From Pseudomonadota bacterium (GTDB lineage Bacteria > Pseudomonadota > Alphaproteobacteria > Acetobacterales > Acetobacteraceae): a DNA stretch of 46,718 nucleotides. The notes under the pieces are model-generated. The model worked only from the letters and a program-made list of their open reading frames with translations, did not search any database and had not been told where the DNA came from. How positions within the stretch are numbered: the first letter of the stretch is position 1; every line of letters starts with the position of its first letter. The DNA lies in contig JABBNW010000007.1 of assembly GCA_019352115.1 (NCBI GenBank), positions 1-46,718 on the forward strand. Reading direction: 5' to 3'. The translations under genes were made by a program, and so were the position numbers. Below are positions 39,632 to 46,718 of this stretch, in pieces.

Positions 39632-39861
39632 CCGATCTTCTTCGCCAACAACGCGATCTATCCATTGCAGATCATGCCGGCGTGGCTGCGCGCGGTGGCG
39701 CGGATCAACCCGCTGACCTACGAGATCGATGGCTGTGCGCGCTGATGATCCGCGGCGGCAGCAGCGCCTTCGGGTTGGGCACCGACTTAGCGGTGCTGGC
39801 GGTGGTCTTCGGGGTGCCGGTGGCGATCGCCGCGCGGCTGTACGGGCGGATGGGGATATAG
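39632..39861 (+). pseudogene. ABC-2 type transporter permease, C-terminal fragment
   Basis: Frame one reads PIFFANNAIYPLQIMPAWLR, AVARINPLTYEIDG and hits a stop. The next frame continues LCALMIRGGSSAFGLGTDLA, VLAVVFGVPVAIAARLYGR and ends MGI. Together they form the end of an ABC-2 permease (drug/polysaccharide exporter family), with one base missing near 39731. The 5' part was removed by the IS21 remnant. It converges on the macB-like gene, 21 bases away, and was presumably part of the same efflux region. Confidence 0.82.
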
Positions 39862-39882
39862 GCGGGCGCCAGGACCCCATGC

Positions 39883-41979
39883 CTATTCGTACCGCAACGC
39901 CTCGATCGGGTCGAGCCGCGCGGCCTTGCGGGCTGGGTAATAGCCGAAGAAAATGCCGACCGCGGCTGAGAACAGGAAGCCGCCGCCGACCGCCAGCAGG
40001 GACACCGGCGCCCGCCAGCCCGCGAGGCGTGACAGCACCTCCGAGAAGGCCACGCCCAGCACGATTCCGGCGATCCCTCCGGTGACGCTGAGGAACACCG
40101 CTTCGGTCAGGAACTGCAGCAACACATGCAGCCGTTGTGCGCCGACCGCCATGCGCAGCCCGATTTCCCGCGTGCGCTCGGTCACCGAGACCAGCAGGAT
40201 GTTCATAATGCCGATTCCGCCCACCAGCAGGGAGATTGAGGCGACCGCGGCGAGCAACAGCGCCATGATCCGGCTGCTGCCTTCCGCCGCCGCCGCGATC
40301 TGGCTGAGGTTGTGCACCGAGAAATCCTTGATCGCGCCCGGCTTGATCCGGTGCCGAACCGACAGTGTCGCCGTCACCTCCGCCAGCGCCGCCGGGACGG
40401 CGGCCGGGCTCTCCGCCTGCACGAAGATCTGATTGACATAGCCGGCCAGCCGTGGCTGCAGGCCGTACGGGTTGGGCCAGGGCGGGTAGGGCCAGTTCAG
40501 CGGCGCCGCTTGCTGGCTGGGGGCGGCGACGCCCAGCACCCGGCGCTCGGCGGTGGCGAACGGGATCATCACCACATCGTCCTGGTCCTGGCCGAACGGG
40601 GTCTGCCCCTTGCCAACTAGTAGCCCAATCACGCGCAGCGGCGTCCCCTTCACCTGAATGACCGCGCCGATCGGGTTCTCGCCGAGCGGAAACACCTGCC
40701 GATAGACGGTCTGGCCGATCGTTGCGACCAGCGCCGCTCCTGCGTCATCCTGGGCGGAGATGGCGCGGCCCTCGGCGATCTGCCAGTTCGTCATCGCCGG
40801 ATAACCCGCACTGACGCCCTGGATGCTGGTGGTCCAGTTCTGGTTGCCATACTGCACTTGGCCGACGCCGCGGATCAGATAGCCCACGCGCGCCACTGCG
40901 GGATCCTCGCGGCGGATCGCCTGCGCATCACGCTCCCTCAAGGTGGAGGCGCTGCCGAATCCGGCGCGCGCGCCGCCGGTCGTGGTGGCGCCCGGCAGCA
41001 CCACGAGCAGGTTGGTGCCGAGGCTTTCGATCTGCTTTCGTACCGCTTCGTTGGCGCCCTGGCCGACCGCGACCATGGCGATGAGCGCGGCGACGCCGAT
41101 GAACACGCCAAGCATGGTCAGCGCCGAGCGCATCCGGTTGCGGCCGAGCGCCTGCATCGCGGCAGCCAGCACCATGACCCCGAACGCCCAGCCGGCGCGG
41201 CTGCCCCGGGGGAGCGGCGGTTGCGCCGGCGGCCCGGGGGAGGTGGCAGCGACGGTGGGGCGAGATGCGGCGGGCGGCGGCACGCGCCGCTCGTCGGACA
41301 CGATGCGCCCGTCGCGCATGGTCACTACCCGGTCGGCGTAGCCGGCGATGTCCGGCTCGTGGGTGACGACGATCACCGTCACGCGGCGCTCGCGGTTGAG
41401 CGAGAGCAGGGTTTCCATGATCTCGTGCGAAGTGCGCGAATCGAGATTGCCGGTGGGTTCGTCGGCGAGCAGCAGGCGCGGGGCGTTGATCAGTGCGCGC
41501 GCGATCGCCACCCGCTGCTGCTGGCCACCGGACAACTGGCCGGGGGTGTTGCCCTCGCGCGCGGCGAGGCCGAGCAGGGCGAGGGCGGCGCGGGCCCGCG
41601 CGAACCGCTCCGTCCGTGCGACCGGTCCGGTCGCGGCATAGAACAGCGGCAGCGCCACGTTCTCGATCGCGCTGGTACGCGCCAGCAGGTTGAAGCTCTG
41701 GAACACGAAGCCGAGCTGGCCGGAGCGGATGCGCGCGAGCTCAACCTCGGTGAGGCCCGCCACGTCCATGCCCTCGAACCGGTACTGGCCCCGGTCGGGC
41801 CGGTCGAGGCAACCCAGGATGGCCATCAGCGTCGACTTGCCGGACCCCGAGGCTCCCATGATGGCGAGGAACTCGCCGGCCTCGACCCGGAGATCGACGT
41901 CATCGAGCGCGCGGACATCCACGTCGCCCACGTGGTAGGTGCGGGAGACGTGTTCGATCGCGATCACGGGAGGCGGCAT
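39883..41979 (-). CDS. macB: MacB-like ABC transporter (ATPase-permease fusion)
   Basis: 698 residues. The N-terminal nucleotide-binding domain has Walker A MGASGSGKSTLMAIL, Q-loop FVFQSFNLL, signature LSGGQQQRVAIARAL, Walker B RLLLADEPTGNLDS and the switch His VIVVTHEP. A proline-rich linker leads to a first membrane helix (ALTMLGVFIGVAALIAMVAV), a large periplasmic domain and three C-terminal helices (SISLLVGGIGIMNILLVSVT onwards), the MacB topology. With a MacA-type adaptor and an outer-membrane channel, such pumps export macrolides, peptides or toxins. It begins 15 bases after the adaptor gene. No TolC homologue lies in the window. Confidence 0.92.
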   Translation of the reverse strand: MPPPVIAIEHVSRTYHVGDVDVRALDDVDLRVEAGEFLAIMGASGSGKSTLMAILGCLDRPDRGQYRFEGMDVAGLTEVELARIRSGQLGFVFQSFNLLARTSAIENVALPLFYAATGPVARTERFARARAALALLGLAAREGNTPGQLSGGQQQRVAIARALINAPRLLLADEPTGNLDSRTSHEIMETLLSLNRERRVTVIVVTHEPDIAGYADRVVTMRDGRIVSDERRVPPPAASRPTVAATSPGPPAQPPLPRGSRAGWAFGVMVLAAAMQALGRNRMRSALTMLGVFIGVAALIAMVAVGQGANEAVRKQIESLGTNLLVVLPGATTTGGARAGFGSASTLRERDAQAIRREDPAVARVGYLIRGVGQVQYGNQNWTTSIQGVSAGYPAMTNWQIAEGRAISAQDDAGAALVATIGQTVYRQVFPLGENPIGAVIQVKGTPLRVIGLLVGKGQTPFGQDQDDVVMIPFATAERRVLGVAAPSQQAAPLNWPYPPWPNPYGLQPRLAGYVNQIFVQAESPAAVPAALAEVTATLSVRHRIKPGAIKDFSVHNLSQIAAAAEGSSRIMALLLAAVASISLLVGGIGIMNILLVSVTERTREIGLRMAVGAQRLHVLLQFLTEAVFLSVTGGIAGIVLGVAFSEVLSRLAGWRAPVSLLAVGGGFLFSAAVGIFFGYYPARKAARLDPIEALRYE

Positions 41980-41994
41980 TTGCCCCGGGTCCGG

Positions 41995-43218
41995 TCAGAA
42001 GCGCGGTAGCGGCAGCGCGGCGGATCCGGCGGCGCGCTGCTCGCCCAAGATCACCCGATCGCCCGGCTGGAGGTCGCCCGTGAGGATTTCGGTGTTGGTG
42101 TCGTCGTCCAGGCCGCGCCCGATCAGCACCGCCACCGGCTTGCCGCCGCGCAGCACCCATACCCGGGACGTGCCGGCAGGCGCGGTCGGTGCCCCGGAGG
42201 GCGTGTAGCGCAATGCCTGATCGGGCACCCGGAGCACGCCGGGCCGCTGCGCGGTCACGATGTCCACCGCCGCGGTCATGCCCGGTTTCAGCGCCAGATC
42301 GGCGTTGGCGACGGCAACTACCACATCGTAGGTTACCACGTTCTGCACCGTCTGCGGCGACTGGCGCACCTGCTCGACCGTGCCGCGAAGCACCCTTCCG
42401 GGGAAGGCATCGACGGTGAAGCTCGCCTTCTGGCCTTGCTTCATTCCGCCGACGTCGCTTTCGCTCACGTTGGTGTCCACCTGCATCTTCGTGAGGTCAG
42501 TGGCGATCAGGAACAGCGTCGGTGTCTGGAACGTGGCGGCGACGGTCTGGCCGATGGTGACGTTGCGCGAGACCACCGTGCCGTTCACTGGCGAGACGAT
42601 ACTGGTGTAGCTGAGGTTGATCTCGGCCGCCGAGAGCAGCGCCTGCCGCTGCTCGATCGTCGCTTCGTCGAGCGCGACCTGCGCTTGGGCCTGCTCATAG
42701 AGGCTGCGGGAGTTGTCCGCCACGTTCTTCGAGACGTAGTTGTGCAGGATGAGTTGCCGGTTGCGCTGGTCATTCAGCTGCGCATAGACCAGGGCAGCTT
42801 GGTCCTTGGCCAGCTGCGCCCGGGCGACGTTGAGGTTGGCCTTGTCCTGATCGACCACGGCCTGATACGGCCGGGGATCGATCGTGGCACAGACCTGGCC
42901 CTGCATCACCTCGGTGTTGTAGTCGCAGGAAATCTGCCGGATGACGCCCGAGACATAGCTGCCGACGATGATGGTGAGCACCGGATTGACCGTGCCGGTG
43001 GCGGTCACCACACGGGTGACATCCCCGCGCGTTACTGTCGCCGTGAGGTAATGCGGCAGCACCTTGCGGCCCGCTTCCCACCACCACCCAGCGGTGACGC
43101 CGAGCAACACGAGCAGCGCCACGCCGATCATGCCGGGGCGAAGGCGCCGTCGTCTTGCCGGGGCAGCGGCCGGCACCGGTTCGGCCGTCGGGGGCACCTG
43201 GGCCGTCTGGTCTGGCAT
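41995..43218 (-). CDS. macA: MacA-like membrane fusion (HlyD/RND-type) adaptor
   Basis: 407 residues: cytoplasmic Pro/Arg-rich start, a single membrane anchor (MIGVALLVLLGVTAGWWWEA, about residues 30-50), lipoyl/barrel halves (GTVNPVLTIIVGSYVSGVIR and YTSIVSPVNGTVVSRNVTIG), a long helical hairpin between them (DKANLNVARAQLAKDQAALV, QAQAQVALDEATIEQRQALL) and a C-terminal beta-barrel/MP domain (LKPGMTAAVDIVTAQR). This is the periplasmic adaptor of the MacB pump encoded next. The ATG at 43218 opens MPDQTAQ. Two FNR-like boxes lie upstream in the divergent region. Confidence 0.9.
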   Translation of the reverse strand: MPDQTAQVPPTAEPVPAAAPARRRRLRPGMIGVALLVLLGVTAGWWWEAGRKVLPHYLTATVTRGDVTRVVTATGTVNPVLTIIVGSYVSGVIRQISCDYNTEVMQGQVCATIDPRPYQAVVDQDKANLNVARAQLAKDQAALVYAQLNDQRNRQLILHNYVSKNVADNSRSLYEQAQAQVALDEATIEQRQALLSAAEINLSYTSIVSPVNGTVVSRNVTIGQTVAATFQTPTLFLIATDLTKMQVDTNVSESDVGGMKQGQKASFTVDAFPGRVLRGTVEQVRQSPQTVQNVVTYDVVVAVANADLALKPGMTAAVDIVTAQRPGVLRVPDQALRYTPSGAPTAPAGTSRVWVLRGGKPVAVLIGRGLDDDTNTEILTGDLQPGDRVILGEQRAAGSAALPLPRF

Positions 43219-43282
43219 TGCAGTCCTTTCCGCCCATCCTTGCACGGTTGCCGATAGGTCAGCCGCATTCGTCCCCGCCGCA

Positions 43283-43296
43283 TTGATCTGGCGCAA
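43283..43296 (-). promoter_or_regulatory. FNR/FixK-like site near the macA-like gene
   Basis: TTGATCTGGCGCAA keeps a perfect first half-site (TTGAT) and the CTGG centre found in the other boxes, with two mismatches in the second half. It lies 65 bases upstream of the macA-like start. Confidence 0.5.
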
Positions 43297-43331
43297 CCGC
43301 GCCCCGGTTCCGTCCGGGCCGGCGCGCCAAG

Positions 43332-43345
43332 TTGATCCACTTCAA
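43332..43345 (+). promoter_or_regulatory. FNR/FixK-like site in the divergent efflux region
   Basis: TTGATCCACTTCAA matches TTGAT-N4-ATCAA with one mismatch. It lies between the divergent macA-like gene and the truncated HlyD-type gene at 43489 and could serve either. Confidence 0.55.
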
Positions 43346-43488
43346 CAGGGTTCGCGTGCCGTACCGCTACGGGTCAGGGGAACGGAACGACGCATGGACG
43401 CACGCAAGAACCGGCTCCGGCCCGGGATCGCCGGATGGCGCGGCAACCACCTTGCGGCGCCGGCCGCCCCAGTCCCGGGTCCGCCGTC

Positions 43489-43768
43489 GTGAGCCGGCGC
43501 CTGCCGCTGCTCGCCGCCTGGGCGATCGTGCTCGGTCTCGGCGCGATGGTCTGGTACTGGCCGCCGGCGCGGCATTTCCTGTTCGGTGCGCCGCCCGCCA
43601 CCGCGATCGAGGTCTCGGGCAATATCGAGGCGCACCAGAGCGTCCTGAGCTTTACCCAGGTCGCGGCGCCGATCGTCGCGCTTCGCTTCGACGAGGATGT
43701 GCGCGTGGCCGCCGGCACCGTGCTGGCCCAAGTCGATCCACGCCTCTATCAGCGCCAGGTCGGCATCG
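43489..43768 (+). pseudogene. HlyD-family adaptor, N-terminal fragment
   Basis: From a GTG at 43489 the frame reads VSRRLPLLAAWAIVLGLGAM with a membrane anchor, then ATAIEVSGNIEAHQSVLSF, VAAPIVALRFDEDVRVAAG and VLAQVDPRLYQRQV, the start of a membrane-fusion protein (membrane segment plus first lipoyl half). After about 93 residues, at 43769, it changes abruptly to IS-type sequence. The rest of the adaptor is lost. The fragment may belong with the ABC-2 permease remnant at 39632 as parts of one former efflux cluster split by insertion sequences. Confidence 0.8.
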
Positions 43769-43770
43769 AT

Positions 43771-43859
43771 GTCAAATCGCTTCCAAAGGTGCCCCCCTTT
43801 TCGCGTGCAAATCCGACCCCTCTGGAGGTGTCGCTCGGCTTTTCGAGGTCGAGGATAGT
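43771..43859. mobile_element. IS21-like terminal remnant
   Basis: TGTCAAATCGCTTCCAAAGG followed by TGCCCCCCTTTTCGCGTGCA resembles the repeated ends of IS21-family elements. It joins the broken adaptor gene on the left and the IS701 inverted repeat on the right. No transposase codons are recognisable. Confidence 0.55.
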
Positions 43860-45369
43860 CTTACTGTGTCACAAGTTCATGCGGCGAGTGGTCTGCTGGC
43901 AGCAGGGGCAGCGCGGGAGCGTGCGAGCGATGGCGCGGGCGATAGCGACGCGGACAGACGTCATGGAGTTCGCGATGTGACGCTCAGGCCTGATAGGGGG
44001 ATCCGCGTGGTCGATAACCTCCGGGTAGGGGATGTTCTTTGATAGGAACGGCGTTGCGTGGTCCTGAGGGGGGAATCGCTCCCCTTTCGGAGAGGAGGTA
44101 TCCGTAAGCGGCGATGCACAGCGTGGCGTGATGGTGAAAGCCACGCCACCCTCGTCCCTCGTAATGGCCGAGCCCAAGTTCCTGTTTGAGGTCCTGGTAA
44201 TCCCGCTCGATCCGCCAGCGCAGCTTGGTAGCGTTCACCAGGGCTCGCCGGGTGATATGTTCTGGCAGTGTGGACAGAAAGTATTTCGTCGGCTCGGGTT
44301 CGCCCGCCGGCCATTCGATCAGGCACCATTCCTCGGGGCGCGGCGTGGAGCGCCGATAATCGCGATGCGCCGGGCGGACCCGCACGGCGGCAAACCGCGA
44401 AGCGAGTTTGGTGTTGGTCCCTTCGCGCCAGGTGACCCGCCGCCACGCCTTCTTGGGAAGATCGAGCGCCAATTGCCTGGCCGAGATCGGCTGATGCGCT
44501 CCGTCACGACGGATCGCTGACGTCGGACGACCGCGCCCGCTCCATGGCTTCGGCGGCAGCGGTTCCATCCCGGGCGGCCACAGGCTGGTGGTGGACTGGA
44601 TGCCGACGGCATAGGCGAGGCCGAGTTCTGTGATGCCATCACGGAAGTCGGTGTCGTTGCCGTATCCCGCGTCGGCCAGCACGACCGCAGCGTCGATCCC
44701 GGCCGCGCGGGCGGCACGCAGTTGGTCAAGCGCGATCTGCGGCTGGGTCTGGAACACGACATCATCGGGCACGCCCGCCTGCGCGCGCCGGTCGGGGTCA
44801 TCGACCCACTCATGCGGCAGATACAGGCGATAGGCGATCGGCAGGCTGGCATGATCGTTGGCGGCCGATAGGCTCACCGCGACCTGGCAGTTGTCCTGCT
44901 TGCCGAGCTGTCCGCAGTACTGCCGCGCCACCCCGACCGAGTGCTTGCCCTTCTTGGGCATGCCGGTGTCATCAATGATGAACGCCCGGATCGGTCCACA
45001 CTGTTCGATGATGGGTAGGACACGGGCACGCACCGCCCCGAGCACCGCCGCGTCGGACCAATCGGACTTTGCCACGAAGTGATGCAACGACTGATGCGCC
45101 GCCTGCACGCGCCCGGGCTGCATCCGCGCGGCCATCGGCTCGACACTCTTGCGATCGCCGGGCAGCAGCAATCCGGCGCAATAGGATCGGAATGGCGCAC
45201 CCCGGTCGGCATGACCAAGCGCCGACGCAATCGCCTCGACATAGGCGGCGAACCGTGATTCGCTGCCGTCGGCACTGGATTCGAGACCCACAACCCGCCT
45301 CCACGAGTGAGAATCTCCATCCCTGACAGATACGCTCCGAATCAGGCAAGCATTTTATGACACAGTAAG
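43860..45369 (-). mobile_element. IS701-family insertion sequence (~1.5 kb)
   Basis: Imperfect terminal repeats are visible: CTTACTGTGTCACAAGTTCA at 43860 and the complement CTTACTGTGTCATAAAATGC ending at 45369. Flanking four-base sequences (TAGT and ATTA) differ, so there is no clear target duplication and the two flanks may come from different places. Confidence 0.85.
43984..45291 (-). CDS. IS701-family transposase
   Basis: 435 residues from a GTG at 45291. The DDE domain includes AFIIDDTGMPKKGKHSVGVA, VVLADAGYGNDTDFRDGITE and LRWRIERDYQDLKQELGLGH followed by YEGRGWRGFHHHATLCIAAY, the hallmarks of IS701-family enzymes (IS4 superfamily). The N-terminus (LESSADGSESRFAAYVEAIA) and the length are typical. 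The gene appears intact. Confidence 0.92.
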   Translation of the reverse strand: MGLESSADGSESRFAAYVEAIASALGHADRGAPFRSYCAGLLLPGDRKSVEPMAARMQPGRVQAAHQSLHHFVAKSDWSDAAVLGAVRARVLPIIEQCGPIRAFIIDDTGMPKKGKHSVGVARQYCGQLGKQDNCQVAVSLSAANDHASLPIAYRLYLPHEWVDDPDRRAQAGVPDDVVFQTQPQIALDQLRAARAAGIDAAVVLADAGYGNDTDFRDGITELGLAYAVGIQSTTSLWPPGMEPLPPKPWSGRGRPTSAIRRDGAHQPISARQLALDLPKKAWRRVTWREGTNTKLASRFAAVRVRPAHRDYRRSTPRPEEWCLIEWPAGEPEPTKYFLSTLPEHITRRALVNATKLRWRIERDYQDLKQELGLGHYEGRGWRGFHHHATLCIAAYGYLLSERGAIPPSGPRNAVPIKEHPLPGGYRPRGSPYQA

Positions 45370-45506
45370 ATTAGCAGGCTGCGGAAAAACGCCTGCTTTT
45401 GAGGGATATCCTGTTCTATGGGCGCTCACGGCGGCCTGTTGGGCGGGGTTTCTGTGCGTTTCCTCGGCCCTGACGGCGAGAATTCTGCCGCCGGGGCCGT
45501 TTTGGA
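45370..45506. mobile_element. Remnant of a further IS end
   Basis: GGCTGCGGAAAAACGCCTGC followed by TTTTGAGGG resembles the terminal region of IS1182/IS5-like elements. It lies between the IS701 end and the IS6 fragment. No protein is encoded. The family assignment is tentative. Confidence 0.4.
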
Positions 45507-45560
45507 GGCTCTGGTGCAAAATGGCGGCTCGGGTATCGTGCCGGGCCAACCGATAGCTTT
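45507..45560 (+). mobile_element. IS6-family element, 54-bp left-end fragment
   Basis: Identical to the first 54 bases of the element at 7036 (terminal repeat GGCTCTGGTGCAAA through GATAGCTTT). The match stops at the left end of the IS630 element. Confidence 0.88.
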
Positions 45561-45561
45561 A

Positions 45562-46663
45562 CTCACTAGTCGACAAGTAAGGCGACATTTTTCTGGACGA
45601 TTTTAGGTCGACCTGCTACCAAAGGCTATGAAGCGGGACGGGCGCAGCTTTGATCATCCTACGCTGGAGGCGATTCGGCTGATGGCAGTTGAGCGGGTGC
45701 GCGAGGGGGAACCCGCTTCGGCAGTGATTGCGTCCTACGGGTTCAGCCGCACGACGATCTACAAGTGGATCGCGGCGGCGTCGCAGCCGGGGATTGGGTT
45801 GAAAGCGCTGTTCTCGCGCCCGGCGACGGGACGCCCGCGGACGCTGACACCGCGCCAGGAGCAACAGGTCTTTCGGTGGGTCAATGGCAAGAACCCGCGC
45901 CAGTATGGCTTGGATTTCGGCCTTTGGACACGCGCGGTCGTAGCAGAGTTGATCGCGCGCAAATTCGGCATCCGGCTTGGCCTGACCGCGGTAGGGGCGT
46001 TGCTGGCCAAGCTCAATCTCACGCCGCAGAAGCCGTTGCAACGGGCTTATCAGCGTGACCCTGAGGCGATCGAGCGCTGGCGGCGCGAGACCTTTCCGAA
46101 CATCGCTCGCCAGGCGAAGGCATCCGGCGGTGAGGTCTATTTCTGGGACGAGTCGGGGTTCCGTGCTGATGCCGTGCACGGCAAGACCTGGGGCGTGAAA
46201 GGGCAGGCGCCGGTGATCGAACGCCCGGGGCAACGGCAATCGATCAGCGCGGTGTCGGCAGTGAACAGCAAGGGCGGGTTCTGGTACTGCACCTACGAAG
46301 GCGGTCTGAACGCCGAACTGTTCGTCACTCTGCTGCGGCGGCTGATGCGGCGCCGCACGAAGCCTGTGCACCTGGTAGTGGACGGGCTTCCGGCCCACAA
46401 GACGGCGCTCGTGAAGGCCTATGTGGCATCGACGAATGGACTGCTGACGTTGCACTTTCTCCCGGGCTATGCGCCCGAACTCAACCCCGACGAGCTGGTC
46501 TGGAGCCATCTGAAGCGCACCGGACCGGCGCGGACACCGCTGCGCAAGGGCGAGAAACTCCGCGACAAGATCGAAGCACAGCTGGCCGCGATCAGCCGCT
46601 TGCCCGCGCTCGTGCGTTCATTCTTCCAAGCCCCGAGTGTCGCCTATATTGGCGACTGGTGAG
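45562..46663 (+). mobile_element. IS630-family insertion sequence (1102 bp) with TA duplication
   Basis: Terminal repeats CTCACTAGTCGAC at 45562 and, inverted, CTCACCAGTCGCC ending at 46663; TA lies on both sides (45560-45561 and 46664-46665), the target duplication of IS630/Tc1-mariner elements. The left side sits directly after an IS6 fragment. The 53 bases after it hold nothing recognisable. Confidence 0.92.
45628..46662 (+). CDS. IS630-family transposase
   Basis: 344 residues. The N-terminal paired helix-turn-helix (EGEPASAVIASYGFSRTTIY, KWIAAASQPGIGLKALFSR) is followed by a winged helix and the DDE domain: VYFWDESGFRADAVHGKTWG, HLVVDGLPAHKTALVKAYV and LPGYAPELNPDELVWSHLKR supply Asp, Asp and the third acidic residue. 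The stop codon lies within the right terminal repeat. The gene is intact. Confidence 0.94.
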   Translation: MKRDGRSFDHPTLEAIRLMAVERVREGEPASAVIASYGFSRTTIYKWIAAASQPGIGLKALFSRPATGRPRTLTPRQEQQVFRWVNGKNPRQYGLDFGLWTRAVVAELIARKFGIRLGLTAVGALLAKLNLTPQKPLQRAYQRDPEAIERWRRETFPNIARQAKASGGEVYFWDESGFRADAVHGKTWGVKGQAPVIERPGQRQSISAVSAVNSKGGFWYCTYEGGLNAELFVTLLRRLMRRRTKPVHLVVDGLPAHKTALVKAYVASTNGLLTLHFLPGYAPELNPDELVWSHLKRTGPARTPLRKGEKLRDKIEAQLAAISRLPALVRSFFQAPSVAYIGDW

Positions 46664-46718
46664 TAACGATCGATTAACGGTTGTATCGGGTCCGCCTTCC
46701 GTTATCATGTTGGGACCG

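Overview
The window is very GC-rich and reads like an alphaproteobacterial chromosome region, possibly Rhodospirillales/Acetobacteraceae. The clues are the codon use, a DUF736 gene, an alphaproteobacterial-type MobF mobilisation module, and FNR/FixK-type operators. The lineage is inferred; there is no rRNA or complete tRNA here to anchor it.

Layout: (1) 1-6.9 kb: an IS6 fragment cuts off a cytochrome P450 gene. A minus-strand ion-transport pair follows (CaCA-type exchanger and P-type ATPase), then a decayed second copy of the same pair, an AI-2E transporter, a small membrane protein and a DUF2934 protein. (2) 7.0-8.2 kb: an intact IS6-family element abuts a broken serine recombinase. (3) 8.2-18.5 kb: a tightly packed minus-strand operon, PEP synthase / triple-BON protein / PfkB kinase / GltD-like NADPH-ferredoxin oxidoreductase / pyruvate:ferredoxin oxidoreductase / DHOD-like flavoprotein, behind an FNR-type box. 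(4) 18.6-28.9 kb: a second minus-strand operon with a complete group 3b (NADP-linked) [NiFe] hydrogenase (Fe-S beta, FAD gamma, small and large subunits), a stand-alone cyclic-nucleotide-binding-fold protein, the maturation protease, and hypA-F-C-D-E, behind another FNR-type box. hypB is absent, HypA is the short form without a zinc ribbon, and hypF is damaged. (5) 29-38.7 kb: a genomic-island patchwork with a serine recombinase relic, an ISAzo13 element, a HigBA-like toxin-antitoxin pair, a frameshifted MobF relaxase and divergent ParA/mobilisation genes. (6) 38.7-46.7 kb: IS5 and IS21 relics (the IS21 relic holds a MITE-like element), a broken ABC-2 permease, an intact MacAB-like efflux pair, a truncated second HlyD-type gene with two FNR-type boxes, an IS701 element, and an IS630 element lodged in an IS6 fragment.

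Functional reading (inference): the two central operons look like one low-oxygen redox module. PFOR would oxidise pyruvate to acetyl-CoA and reduced ferredoxin, the GltD-like protein would exchange electrons between ferredoxin and NADPH, and the group 3b hydrogenase would exchange NADPH electrons with H+/H2. PEP synthase and PfkB would set carbon flow around pyruvate/PEP and fructose phosphates. At least five TTGAT-N4-ATCAA-like sites sit before these and other genes, which suggests a shared FNR/FixK regulon. The hypF lesion, if it is not a sequence error, raises the question of whether the hydrogenase can still be matured.
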